Of a stretch of 64,000 bases of DNA, positions 52,126 through 60,612 are shown piece after piece. The position numbers and the translations under genes were made by a program. Positions within the stretch are counted from its first letter, which is position 1, and every line of letters begins with the position of its first letter. Origin of the DNA: Methanoculleus chikugoensis (GTDB lineage Archaea > Halobacteriota > Methanomicrobia > Methanomicrobiales > Methanoculleaceae); the NCBI RefSeq assembly GCF_900095385.1, contig NZ_FMID01000004.1, forward strand, positions 1 to 64,000. The letters run 5' to 3'. The notes under the pieces were generated by a model. The model was not told where the DNA came from. It ran no database searches and saw only the letters and a program-made list of their open reading frames with translations.

Positions 52126-52974
52126 TCAGGGGGCGTCCGACCGGCAGACGGTCGTCTTCTCCGCGGATTTGCCGAAGAAATGATACCCGGAGCCGCCCTC
52201 TGCAATCGTATCGAGCACCTCGTCGGGGCGGGTGACGCTGTCCCCCCCGAGCATCGTTACGCCGCGCCGGAAGAATGCGTCCGGAAGCATGCTGGCGGTC
52301 GGCCCGACGACGACGATCGAGGCGCCGGGCCGGGCGAGGGCAAGCAGGGGTTCGAGGGTGTTGTTGATGAGGGTGGTGCCGGTGATGACGAGCATATCGG
52401 CCCTCTGGACCGCTGCATCCACCTCATCCCGGGGAACGGCATAGGGCAGTTCGTCGGGCTTCAACGTGCGCGGGTCGAGTTCGAGGATCCCGAACGGCTT
52501 TCCCCGCGCCTTGAGCCGCCGGATGACCGGCACGAGCGCCCCCACCACCGCGACGTACCCGTCCCCGGGCAGCGGGACGGTATCGAGGATGTCCCGCCCG
52601 GTCTCCCGGACGTAGTCGGGCCGGCGCTTCCAGCAGGACTCTGAGAGCGCGTTGAGGATGGCGATGCCGACCGCTTTCTTGAGCGGCGGCGCACGGGGAA
52701 GGTCGCGGAGGAACTCCGCGGCGCTTCGCCCCGTAAACCGTCCGGGGTAGGGCATGGCGCGGGCCGAACTCGGGCAGCAGACCGCTTCCGGGATCTCCTT
52801 TATCGGGGTGAAACAGAGGCCCCCGGAGCCGTCGCTGAGTTTTACGCCGGTAAAGAAGATCCCGATCACGACCCGCTCCACGGTGATGGAATCGAGATCG
52901 CTTCCAAGGATCTCACGGATCTCTCCGAGGGTTTCTTCGAGAATCGAACCGGGGTGTAGAGATGTAGCTGTCAT
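52126..52974 (-). CDS. DUF364/DUF4213 putative heavy-metal chelation protein (copy 2)
   Basis: The 282-residue protein has a DUF4213-like N-terminus (about 1-110, with VVIGIFFTGVKL) and a DUF364 Rossmann-like part with YVAVVGALVPVI, MLVITGTTLINNTLEPLL and VVVGPTASMLPDAF. It is homologous to the gene at 28148. Placed 188 bases upstream of the FecCD permease on the same strand, it probably belongs to the transport/methyltransferase operon, supporting a metal-linked role. Confidence 0.87.
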   Translation of the reverse strand: MTATSLHPGSILEETLGEIREILGSDLDSITVERVVIGIFFTGVKLSDGSGGLCFTPIKEIPEAVCCPSSARAMPYPGRFTGRSAAEFLRDLPRAPPLKKAVGIAILNALSESCWKRRPDYVRETGRDILDTVPLPGDGYVAVVGALVPVIRRLKARGKPFGILELDPRTLKPDELPYAVPRDEVDAAVQRADMLVITGTTLINNTLEPLLALARPGASIVVVGPTASMLPDAFFRRGVTMLGGDSVTRPDEVLDTIAEGGSGYHFFGKSAEKTTVCRSDAP

Positions 52975-53321
52975 AGGTTACCTGTTTTAGTCCTGTTCGG
53001 TTAACAGGATTAAAGGAAATCCATTTAATGATAACGTCCCGCATTTTCTGTAAAATAAATACCCTGTACCCGGCCCGCTCCTCTCTCACCCGTCAATGCA
53101 CACCGTGCACCGTCTCGCTCATCGCCGGCCCAGGGGATATCGGCGCCCATGCCGGCGCAAAAGGGGAGGAAGGGGCACCATAGAACCCTTCCCGGCAGAG
53201 TGTCAGGCGGAGAACAATCCGGATAATCGCACAGGGCGTCTGTCAGGACGGCGGGATCTCCTGCTGACCCTGAAGTTAAACATTAATAACGAAATGCCCA
53301 AGCTTGTATACACAGACTGCT
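52975..53321. other. Divergent intergenic region
   Basis: About 350 bases between the DUF364 gene and the DUF2178-like gene. The first part (52990-53060) is AT-rich with TAAAATAAATA and may hold the minus-strand promoter; GTTAAACATTAATAACG (about 53275) is a candidate for the plus-strand gene. No gene seen. Confidence 0.45.
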
Positions 53322-53795
53322 ATGAAGCGAAACACGTTCTATCTTCTGGCCGGCATCGTTGCGCTCGCCGAGGTCGGCATCTTCTGGCTCTCGGTGGAGC
53401 TCGAGAGACCGATCCTGATCCAGGTCGCGTTCGTCCTCGGCGTCCTCCTGCTGTATGCGGCGCGAAGGGCGGTCGAAGAGAGAATAGAGGACGAACGGAC
53501 GGCGATGATCACACAGAAGGCGGCGCTCCGGACACTGGAGGTCTTCTGGGTGGTCTTCTTCGCGGTCAGCCTGGGGAGCGCGGTCATTGCGTTCTCGAGG
53601 CCGCTCGGGTTGCGCCCGCCCCACCCGGGACCTCCCGGAACGGCCCCACCCGACGTGCTCGAACTCCCGTTCATCGGCGGTTTCGCTCTCTTTCAGATGG
53701 CGTTGCTCTGCCTGATGATCTTCCTGTACGTCGGGTTCAGGATGTATTACGCCCGCAAGTACGGGGGCTGGGATACCGATGAAGAACAGGATTAA
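53322..53795 (+). CDS. DUF2178-like membrane protein
   Basis: The 157-residue protein has four hydrophobic helices in two pairs separated by a conserved cytosolic loop with EERIEDERTAMITQKAALRT, typical of archaeal DUF2178 proteins that pair with small XRE regulators. The ATG at 53322 was chosen over an upstream TTG. It overlaps the regulator by 17 bases. Function is unknown. Confidence 0.8.
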   Translation: MKRNTFYLLAGIVALAEVGIFWLSVELERPILIQVAFVLGVLLLYAARRAVEERIEDERTAMITQKAALRTLEVFWVVFFAVSLGSAVIAFSRPLGLRPPHPGPPGTAPPDVLELPFIGGFALFQMALLCLMIFLYVGFRMYYARKYGGWDTDEEQD

Positions 53796-53988
53796 GGTCT
53801 ACCGGGCGATGCACGACCTGACCCAGGAAGGGCTCGCAAACGAGCTCGGGGTCACCCGGCAGACCATTCTCGCCATCGAGAAGGGGAAGTACGACCCCTC
53901 GCTCGAACTCGCCTTCAAGATCGCCAGGTTCTTCGGCGTCGCCATCGAGGAGATCTTCCTCTACGGCGATGTGACGGAGCGGAAGTAA
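53779..53988 (+). CDS. Small XRE-family HTH transcriptional regulator
   Basis: The 69-residue protein is a single helix-turn-helix (about 5-60) with ELGVTRQTILAIEKGKYDPS, close to YozG/YgzD-type regulators. It overlaps the DUF2178-like membrane gene; this pair is common in archaea and bacteria, and the regulator probably controls its own operon. Confidence 0.9.
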   Translation: MKNRIKVYRAMHDLTQEGLANELGVTRQTILAIEKGKYDPSLELAFKIARFFGVAIEEIFLYGDVTERK

Positions 53989-54452
53989 CCCCCAAGACCG
54001 GGGGCGCTGCCCGGGCGTTTCCGGCCCTCAATCCCGATTCACCATAACAAATAAGGCAGCCTGCCCCCGGCCATCGCCTCCACTTTTCGATCCCGGATTT
54101 CGTGCGTCCTTTGATCGCAGATCCTGCATAACCCACCATGCCGGCGCACGATCCATGGAAGCCGGTGGTTCGGCGGGACGAACCGAGACGTACCCGTAGG
54201 CCGGTGCCCGTTCACGAAAGATGTCGAGTCAACCCACCATTTTGTTCAAAATATATCACCATTAGTAGGTTATAAATAACAATATGTAAAATGTACCTTA
54301 CATTGTCCGGCAGTCCTTCCCGCAGATTCCGAGAAGGGCGCGACATCAGAGCAGCATATCAAAAGTGAGTGAGAAGACCATGAAACCTGCCAGAACGATA
54401 CCAGAGCAGCACCGATACCGTACGGGAACTCCCATGCCCGGAGGCAGAGCGG
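53989..54452. other. Intergenic region with AT-rich promoter patch
   Basis: About 460 bases. AAAATATATCACC and GGTTATAAATAACA (about 54247-54283) are TATA-like boxes for the downstream transporter operon. No gene was recognised. Confidence 0.45.
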
Positions 54453-55697
54453 ATGATGCGTAACCTCTGCATCCTGCTCCTCCTTCTCTCGACAATCGTG
54501 GGTGCTGCGGCGGCGGCCAATGCGTCGGCGGAGGAACAGATCGCGGTCACCGGGGTCACCGTCAATCCCGAGACGCTCATGCGCGGGGATATGGGCACGG
54601 TGACGGTCGATATCAAGAACACCGGGGGGACAGGCGTTGCCATCAGCAGGGCTGAACTCTATCCCAACGGGATTGCCGTCGTCAACGACAAGACCTACGA
54701 TTCGGTGGGCATCATCGGCCCCGGGAACACCATGTCGTTCACGTTCACCGTGCGGGCCGATACCGCGGACGGCATCTACTACCCGGTCTTCTACCTGGAC
54801 CTCCGGGACAGCGGGAGCGTCCGCTACTCCATTCCGGTGACGGTTGAGAGCACCGAGATTCAGGTCAACGTCGTCGACGCCCCGGAGACCTACCCGGCAA
54901 ACAGCGAAGACACCATCGTTCTCTCCGTCGGAAACCCCCGTGAGAACAGCGTGAACGGCGTAACCGTCACCCCGACCGGCGAAGGCGTCAAGAGTACCCA
55001 GACGGCCGTCTTCCTCGGCGCCCTCTCGCCGGACGATGAGAAGAACGCCTCGTTCCGGATCCTGGCATCGCAGTCGACCGAACTCACCTTCGATGTCTCC
55101 TACCGGAACGGGATCAACGAGCACCACGCCATCCTGACCGTTCCTATCGAGATCGGTCAGAGAACGGTCGAACCGGACATGGTGGTCAATAACATCGAGG
55201 TGTCGCAGAGCGGCGGCGCGATCACGCTGACCGGCGACGTGACCAACGCCGGCCTGAAAGATGCGTACTCTGTCAAGATCACCGTTGATGACCCGGCGAC
55301 CCCGACCGACCCCTACCCGGTCTACGTCGTCGGCGGACTGGAACCGGACGACTTCTCGAGCTTCGAGGTCACGTGCAGCGCCGAGGGCGCGTCCTCCATC
55401 CCACTCCTCGTCCAGTACAAAGACGAGAACGGTAAGACCTTCAGCGAGACCGTGACCGTCTCCCTCTCCTCCGCAGGACAAGCGCCGCAGACCGGCACCG
55501 GCAACCAGATGCCATCCGGCATGACCGGCGGCCCGCAGGGTGGAAGAGGGGGCATGGGTATGTTCGGATCGTTCGGCAGCGGGTTTTCGCAGATCCCGGT
55601 AGCGGAGATCCTCCTCGTGATCATCGGAGGCGTGGCTGTCGTCGCCGCATGGCGGAAGGGTTACTTAGGGAAGATCCGTGACCGGCTCCGCAAGTAA
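54453..55697 (+). CDS. Secreted CARDB/S-layer-like protein of an ABC transporter operon
   Basis: The 414-residue protein has a signal peptide (about 1-25), tandem Ig-like CARDB/NEW3-type beta domains (about 30-345), a Gly/Met-rich linker (GGPQGGRGGMGMFG) and a C-terminal membrane helix with a basic tail. It lies 15 bases upstream of a LolD/MacB-type ATPase and its permease, so it is probably the extracellular part of this ABC system, as COG1361-type proteins often are in methanogens. Substrate unknown. Confidence 0.85.
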   Translation: MMRNLCILLLLLSTIVGAAAAANASAEEQIAVTGVTVNPETLMRGDMGTVTVDIKNTGGTGVAISRAELYPNGIAVVNDKTYDSVGIIGPGNTMSFTFTVRADTADGIYYPVFYLDLRDSGSVRYSIPVTVESTEIQVNVVDAPETYPANSEDTIVLSVGNPRENSVNGVTVTPTGEGVKSTQTAVFLGALSPDDEKNASFRILASQSTELTFDVSYRNGINEHHAILTVPIEIGQRTVEPDMVVNNIEVSQSGGAITLTGDVTNAGLKDAYSVKITVDDPATPTDPYPVYVVGGLEPDDFSSFEVTCSAEGASSIPLLVQYKDENGKTFSETVTVSLSSAGQAPQTGTGNQMPSGMTGGPQGGRGGMGMFGSFGSGFSQIPVAEILLVIIGGVAVVAAWRKGYLGKIRDRLRK

Positions 55698-55712
55698 CCC
55701 GGGGGAAGACAG

Positions 55713-56384
55713 ATGATCAGTCCGGTTATCGAACTCGACGACGTCAAAAAGGTCTACCCCCTCCCTTCGGGCGACGTCAAGGCGTTAAGAGGGATATCCC
55801 TCCGGATCGACGAGGGAGAGTTCGTTGCCATCATGGGGCCGTCGGGGTCGGGCAAATCAACCCTCCTCAACCAGATCGGGTGCCTCGATCGTCCTACGTC
55901 GGGCGACCTCTTTCTCGCCGGGAAGAACACCAGGGAGATGGACGACCGGGAGTTGACCAGCCTCCGGCTCACCTCCATCGGCTACATCTTCCAGAAGTTC
56001 AACCTCATCCCCCTTCTTTCCGCCTACGAGAACGTCGAATACCCCTATATCATGAAGCACAGGAAGAACGACGACACCGGGCGGGTGAGGGATCTCCTCG
56101 CCCAGGTCGGGATCGACGAAAACCTCTCGGCACATAAGCCAAGCGAACTCTCGGGAGGCCAGCAGCAACGGATCGCGATCGCCCGGGCGCTCGTCAACGA
56201 CCCAGCCATCCTCCTCTGCGACGAGCCGACCGGTAACCTGGACTCGCAAACGAGCCTCCAGATCATGGAAATCCTCGCGGGTCTCCACGGCAGGGGCCGG
56301 ACAATCGTCATGGTGACCCATAACCCGGAGACCGCCGGGTACGCGGACAGGACGATCACGATACGGGACGGGATGGTCGCATGA
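55713..56384 (+). CDS. MacB/LolD-type ABC ATPase
   Basis: The 223-residue ATPase has Walker [10 protein letters not shown], the LolD-type [19 protein letters not shown] loop, signature [15 protein letters not shown], Walker [13 protein letters not shown] and switch VTHNPETA. This subfamily drives mechanotransmission rather than classic transport. It overlaps the permease by 4 bases. Confidence 0.92.
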   Translation: MISPVIELDDVKKVYPLPSGDVKALRGISLRIDEGEFVAIMGPSGSGKSTLLNQIGCLDRPTSGDLFLAGKNTREMDDRELTSLRLTSIGYIFQKFNLIPLLSAYENVEYPYIMKHRKNDDTGRVRDLLAQVGIDENLSAHKPSELSGGQQQRIAIARALVNDPAILLCDEPTGNLDSQTSLQIMEILAGLHGRGRTIVMVTHNPETAGYADRTITIRDGMVA

Positions 56385-57601
56385 TCGGAAACGACATCAT
56401 CTTCGCGCTCTCGATACGGAGCGTCAGGCTCCATTTCCTCAGATCGGTCCTCGCCGCCCTCGGTATCGTGATCGGCGTCGTCGCCATCGCCTCGATCGGC
56501 ATGATGGGGGCGAACATGACGCTCTCGGTCACGGAGGAACTCTCCGATATGGCGAACAAACTTACCGTCACCGCATACCGCGGAGGCGGGGGTGGCATGA
56601 TGGGAGGACCAGGCGGTGGAGGCAACGGTGGCTCCTCCGACGACGATGCGATCACGGAAAAAGAGTTCAAGACAATTCAGCGCATCGTCGCGAAGTACGG
56701 GACCACCTACACCGTCATGTCGGAATCCGACCGGATCGAGGTCGGGTCGAAAGAAGGAAGAGCGACCATCTACGGCCTTGATGCGGAGATCATCCGCGGG
56801 ATCCTCACCGTCGAGACGGGAGAGTACCCCAAGAGCACGACCTCGGTGGTGGTCGGGCCGACGCTTGCAGAACGGCTCGACCTCAAGATAGGGAGCAAGA
56901 TCGATATCGGCGACCCCGACGATGGGTCCACCGCGACTGTCCGGGTCGTCGGCATCCTCGAGGAGCGCGGCATGTCGATGGATCTCTCCACGGATATGGC
57001 GATCGTCGGCACCCAGAAACTCTTCACCGGCATCTACGGCGGCGAAAGTGAGTACGACCAGGTCAACGTCGTCGTGAACGACTTAAACGATATCGATGCG
57101 GTCACGGAGGCGATCGAAGACGAACTCAACAGGAAAGAGGATACGGTCACCGTCCAGGACAGCAGCCGCATGATGGAGAGCATCACCTCGACGGTCTCCA
57201 CGATGACGACGTTCGTGATGGCGATTGCCGGGATCTCGCTCCTCGTTGCCGCGGTCTCGATCTTCAACGTCATGATGATGTCGGTGAACGAGCGGGTACG
57301 TGAGATCGGGATCCTCCGCTCCATCGGGACGCAGCGAACCGAGATCCTGCGGATGTTCATCTACGAGGCAGGGATCCTCGGGCTCGTCGGAGCGGTCATC
57401 GGTGCCATTGCGAGCATCGTCATCGGCTATATCGTCGTGCTTGGCATGGTCGGCACCGCCGAGTACTTCTTTGCGCCCGGGAGCGTCGTCTACGTCCCGA
57501 TGGCTATGGCCGTCGGCGCCGCGATCTGCATCATTACCGGGGTCTACCCGGCGTGGCGGGCGTCGAACCTCGACCCGATCGAGGCGTTGCGGGCCGAATA
57601 G
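56381..57601 (+). CDS. MacB/FtsX-type ABC permease
   Basis: The 406-residue protein has an N-terminal helix (about 20-42), a large extracellular MacB_PCD domain and three C-terminal helices of the FtsX domain with [19 protein letters not shown] Gly-rich loop ([14 protein letters not shown], about 67-80) directly after the first helix echoes the Gly-rich linker of the secreted partner. ATP cycling in the neighbour would move the extracellular domain; the cargo is unknown. Confidence 0.92.
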   Translation: MIGNDIIFALSIRSVRLHFLRSVLAALGIVIGVVAIASIGMMGANMTLSVTEELSDMANKLTVTAYRGGGGGMMGGPGGGGNGGSSDDDAITEKEFKTIQRIVAKYGTTYTVMSESDRIEVGSKEGRATIYGLDAEIIRGILTVETGEYPKSTTSVVVGPTLAERLDLKIGSKIDIGDPDDGSTATVRVVGILEERGMSMDLSTDMAIVGTQKLFTGIYGGESEYDQVNVVVNDLNDIDAVTEAIEDELNRKEDTVTVQDSSRMMESITSTVSTMTTFVMAIAGISLLVAAVSIFNVMMMSVNERVREIGILRSIGTQRTEILRMFIYEAGILGLVGAVIGAIASIVIGYIVVLGMVGTAEYFFAPGSVVYVPMAMAVGAAICIITGVYPAWRASNLDPIEALRAE

Positions 57602-57756
57602 GATGATTCGCGCCTTTGCGCGAGGAGGGGTACAGGGACAGTAACGATGCCTCACGCTAAGTGCGACGGGCGGGATGTCCGGAACTTGAGAAGACCGAAG
57701 GCCTTCGAAGAGCACGAGATAGATAAAAGATAGACTCCAGGGCAAACCACCCGCAC

Positions 57757-58398
57757 TCACCGGCGCTGAATCGCCGCCCTCTCCGCCCGCCCGACCAGTT
57801 CCCGGAGCACCGCCCGTGCGAGATCCACGTTGCCGTAGTCGCGCTCCCGGGCGACGTCGCGGATGCAGGCCGGCACCTCGACGACCCGCCCGGCCTCCCG
57901 GATCTCTGCTTCGAGCGCCGCGAGACCCCGCCTCTCCCGCATCCGGTCCCGGTGCCAGGCCGCCGACCCCCGTTCCGGGTCGATCGAGAGAACCGCCTCG
58001 TAACACTCCAACGCCTCGTCGTAGCGGCACATCACCCCGAGCACCCAGCCCCGGCTCTGCCAGGCGAGGATGTGCTCCGGGTCAAGACTGAGCGCCCGAT
58101 CACAGCAGGCGACCGCGCTGTCGTGCTCCCCGAGGTGCGCGAGAGCGTAGCCCTTCCGCTGCCATGCCGTCGCATCGTCGGGATCTACGGCGAGCGCCTT
58201 ATCAAAACAGGCAACCGCCTCGTCGTAGCGGCCGGCCTTGATGAGCGCAAAACCCTTTCTCCTCCAGAGGACGGGATCGTCGGGAGAGAGTTCAAGTGCC
58301 TTATCGTAACAGACGACCGCATCGGTGAAACATCCGGTGGTGCAGAGAGCCTGACCTCTGTGATACCAATGTTCGGCATCCTCATCTCTAGTCGCCAT
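57757..58398 (-). CDS. Tetratricopeptide repeat protein
   Basis: The 213-residue protein has about four TPR units of 34 residues (ALELSPDDPVLWRRKGFALI, ALAVDPDDATAWQRKGYALA, ALSLDPEHILAWQSRGWVLG, VLSIDPERGSA). The start MATRDEDAEHW at 58398 gives a first TPR directly; 28 upstream codons look untranslated. It is a soluble scaffold with unknown partners. Confidence 0.85.
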   Translation of the reverse strand: MATRDEDAEHWYHRGQALCTTGCFTDAVVCYDKALELSPDDPVLWRRKGFALIKAGRYDEAVACFDKALAVDPDDATAWQRKGYALAHLGEHDSAVACCDRALSLDPEHILAWQSRGWVLGVMCRYDEALECYEAVLSIDPERGSAAWHRDRMRERRGLAALEAEIREAGRVVEVPACIRDVARERDYGNVDLARAVLRELVGRAERAAIQRR

Positions 58399-58480
58399 CG
58401 AACCTAAGGGGGGGATCAACCCATAAGAAGATAACCCGGCCCGCAACGAATAAGACCGGTCGAACACGAAGTAACTACTC

Positions 58481-58987
58481 ATGGCAGAGAGGATTCTTGT
58501 TGCCTACGCCACCCGCTACGGCTCTACCGCAGAAGTGGCGGAAGCGATCGGCGACGAACTCCGTAAAGCGGGCGTCGATGTCGATGTCAGGCCGGTGGAC
58601 GAAGTCGGGGATCTCTCCCCCTATCGGGCCGCCGTCATCGGGAGCCCGATATACATGGGGAAATGGCTCCCGGAACCCCAGGTATTCATCGAGAGAAACC
58701 AGCAGCGCCTGCGCACCATCCCGGTCGCCTACTTCGCCGTGGGCCTCACGGTCACGGACAGAAGCCCCGAGATCCTCAGGAAAGCGGAGGCATCGATGGA
58801 CTCGGTCAGGCTGCTCGTCAACCCGGTGGAGGTCGGTATCTTCCCGGGCAGACTGGAGAGCAGCGGCCTCTCCTTCACCGACCGCACCATCGTCAAGATG
58901 ATCCGGGCAACGACCGGGGACTTCCGCGACTGGGGGGCCGTCCGCGCCTGGGCGCAGGCGGTGCACCTAAAGATCGCAGCGGCGTGA
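58481..58987 (+). CDS. Flavodoxin domain protein (HemG/FldA-like)
   Basis: The 168-residue protein binds FMN through VAYATRYGSTAEVAEAIG at the N-terminus and has the GSPIYMGKW loop, as in flavodoxin-like HemG/menaquinone-type proteins. Methanogens use such small flavoproteins in electron transfer or oxygen defence. It diverges from the TPR gene. The exact partner is unknown. Confidence 0.88.
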   Translation: MAERILVAYATRYGSTAEVAEAIGDELRKAGVDVDVRPVDEVGDLSPYRAAVIGSPIYMGKWLPEPQVFIERNQQRLRTIPVAYFAVGLTVTDRSPEILRKAEASMDSVRLLVNPVEVGIFPGRLESSGLSFTDRTIVKMIRATTGDFRDWGAVRAWAQAVHLKIAAA

Positions 58988-59142
58988 CCGGCCGTCACAC
59001 CGTTTTTCACCGGCGGGATGCATGCAGCCCCCTCTTCTTGCGATACGAGATGCAATGTGCAGGCCTTCCGGGAAAAACGGGGGATCGTGATAACGGCGTA
59101 TGAATAAAGTGGGCATGTGGCCCGATGCCGGGGTAAGATAGG

Positions 59143-59150
59143 TATATATA
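59143..59150 (+). promoter_or_regulatory. TATA box of secreted propeller gene
   Basis: TATATATA at 59143-59150, 26 bases before the ATG at 59176, which lacks a Shine-Dalgarno sequence. This spacing predicts a leaderless transcript. Confidence 0.6.
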
Positions 59151-59175
59151 CACCTATTCCGTATCACTGCACACC

Positions 59176-60501
59176 ATGACCCGGATCAGGTGCTATCCAA
59201 CTCAAATAGCCCATAGCAGTCTCATAAAGCGCCCCAAACCGCCCGGGCACCGGAGGATCGAAGGGATCCTTGCATGCTTCATCACACTCTGCCTCATCTG
59301 CGGGATGGGGCAGGCGTATAGTCTTGAGAATGTCACATCAGAGGACAGGTTTCTGGTCGGGACGAAACTCTATCTTAACGCCGACAGCGGAGGTGGGACG
59401 ACATCGAGCGGCTCCTCCGGATCCGGTGGCGGGTCATCCGCCCCCGTCCTGCTCTGGACATCCAGGTTTCCGGCCGCCGTAACGGCGGTCGATATACGTG
59501 CCGACGGGGCCGTCGTGGTTGTCGGAACCGCCGACGGGAACGTCACCCTCTTAAACAGCAGCGGCACCACGCTCTGGACGGTGCCGGGCGACGATCCGGT
59601 CAGCGCGGTCGGGATCGCCGACGACGGGAACGGCATCGCGGCGGGAACCGGGGACCTGCTCATGGTGCTTGACGCGGGCGGCAGCGTCGTCTGGACAGTG
59701 GACGCCGGAAGTAAGGTTCTTGGGGCCGCGATCTCCCCGGACGGAGACTGCTGTGCCGCAGGGACCGGCGCGGGCGACCTCCTCGTCACCGACAACCGGG
59801 GAAGCGTCCTCTGGAGCGTTTCGCTTGGAGGCGCGGTCAACACCGTGGCGGTAGGCTCGGGGGGTATGCTCGTGGCCGCCGGTACCGAGAACGGCACGAC
59901 CCGTCTCCTGGACGCCGAAAGCAACGTGCTCTGGACGCATGGTACAGGGGCCGCCGTTCACAGCGTCTCGATGACGGGTGACGGAGCCGTTATCGGCGCC
60001 GGAACCGCCGGCGGCACGGTCGTCATGCTGGACGGCGAAGGGAAAGGAGGTACCGTATGGACGGCAGAGAGCGCGGCGAACGCGGTCCACTTCGACGCCG
60101 ACGGCTCCGCGCTCGGCGTCGGTACGGACGGCGGGTACGCCTACCTGATGAACGGCGCCGGGCTCAGGACCTGGCAGTACGGCAGGATGAAGAGCCTCGA
60201 CGGGAAGAACTGCGCCGTCACCGGGATTGCGCTCTCATCCTCGGCCGACTACCTGGTGATCGGCTCGGATAACCGGAACGTCTACTACTTCGCGTTCACC
60301 TCCCGGCTCCCGCCGACCGTGATGAAAGAGCTCGAACCGGCCTTCCCAGAAGCGACACCGGCCGCCGCCATGAAGACAACTTCCGCGGCCGGCGTCGCCG
60401 CCGCCGAGGCTCTGACGCCGCAGGAGGCGCCCGGGTTCTCTGCCGCCCTCTGCCTCGGGGCCCTGGCGGTCGTCGCCGTCTCGCGGCGCAGAGGCCGATA
60501 A
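59176..60501 (+). CDS. Secreted PQQ/WD40-like beta-propeller with PGF-type anchor
   Basis: The 441-residue protein has an N-terminal signal (hydrophobic about 32-48), a Gly/Ser-rich linker (about 73-90), then about seven blades with the repeated pattern VxWxxxxGxxVxxVxxSxDG, and a C-terminal EAPGFSAALCLGALAVVAV helix with RRRGR. It is thus exported and anchored like the propeller at the window start. Gly-rich repeats indicate a structural or ligand-binding scaffold. Substrate unknown. Confidence 0.86.
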   Translation: MTRIRCYPTQIAHSSLIKRPKPPGHRRIEGILACFITLCLICGMGQAYSLENVTSEDRFLVGTKLYLNADSGGGTTSSGSSGSGGGSSAPVLLWTSRFPAAVTAVDIRADGAVVVVGTADGNVTLLNSSGTTLWTVPGDDPVSAVGIADDGNGIAAGTGDLLMVLDAGGSVVWTVDAGSKVLGAAISPDGDCCAAGTGAGDLLVTDNRGSVLWSVSLGGAVNTVAVGSGGMLVAAGTENGTTRLLDAESNVLWTHGTGAAVHSVSMTGDGAVIGAGTAGGTVVMLDGEGKGGTVWTAESAANAVHFDADGSALGVGTDGGYAYLMNGAGLRTWQYGRMKSLDGKNCAVTGIALSSSADYLVIGSDNRNVYYFAFTSRLPPTVMKELEPAFPEATPAAAMKTTSAAGVAAAEALTPQEAPGFSAALCLGALAVVAVSRRRGR

Positions 60502-60612
60502 CCCGGATCGCAGAACCCACCATTCTTCTTTTGTCGAACCGGGTTCCTCGGACCGCACAAAAAAGTGCTTATAGGACGGCCGCTCACCTCTATAAATCAT
60601 AAGGTGAACCGG

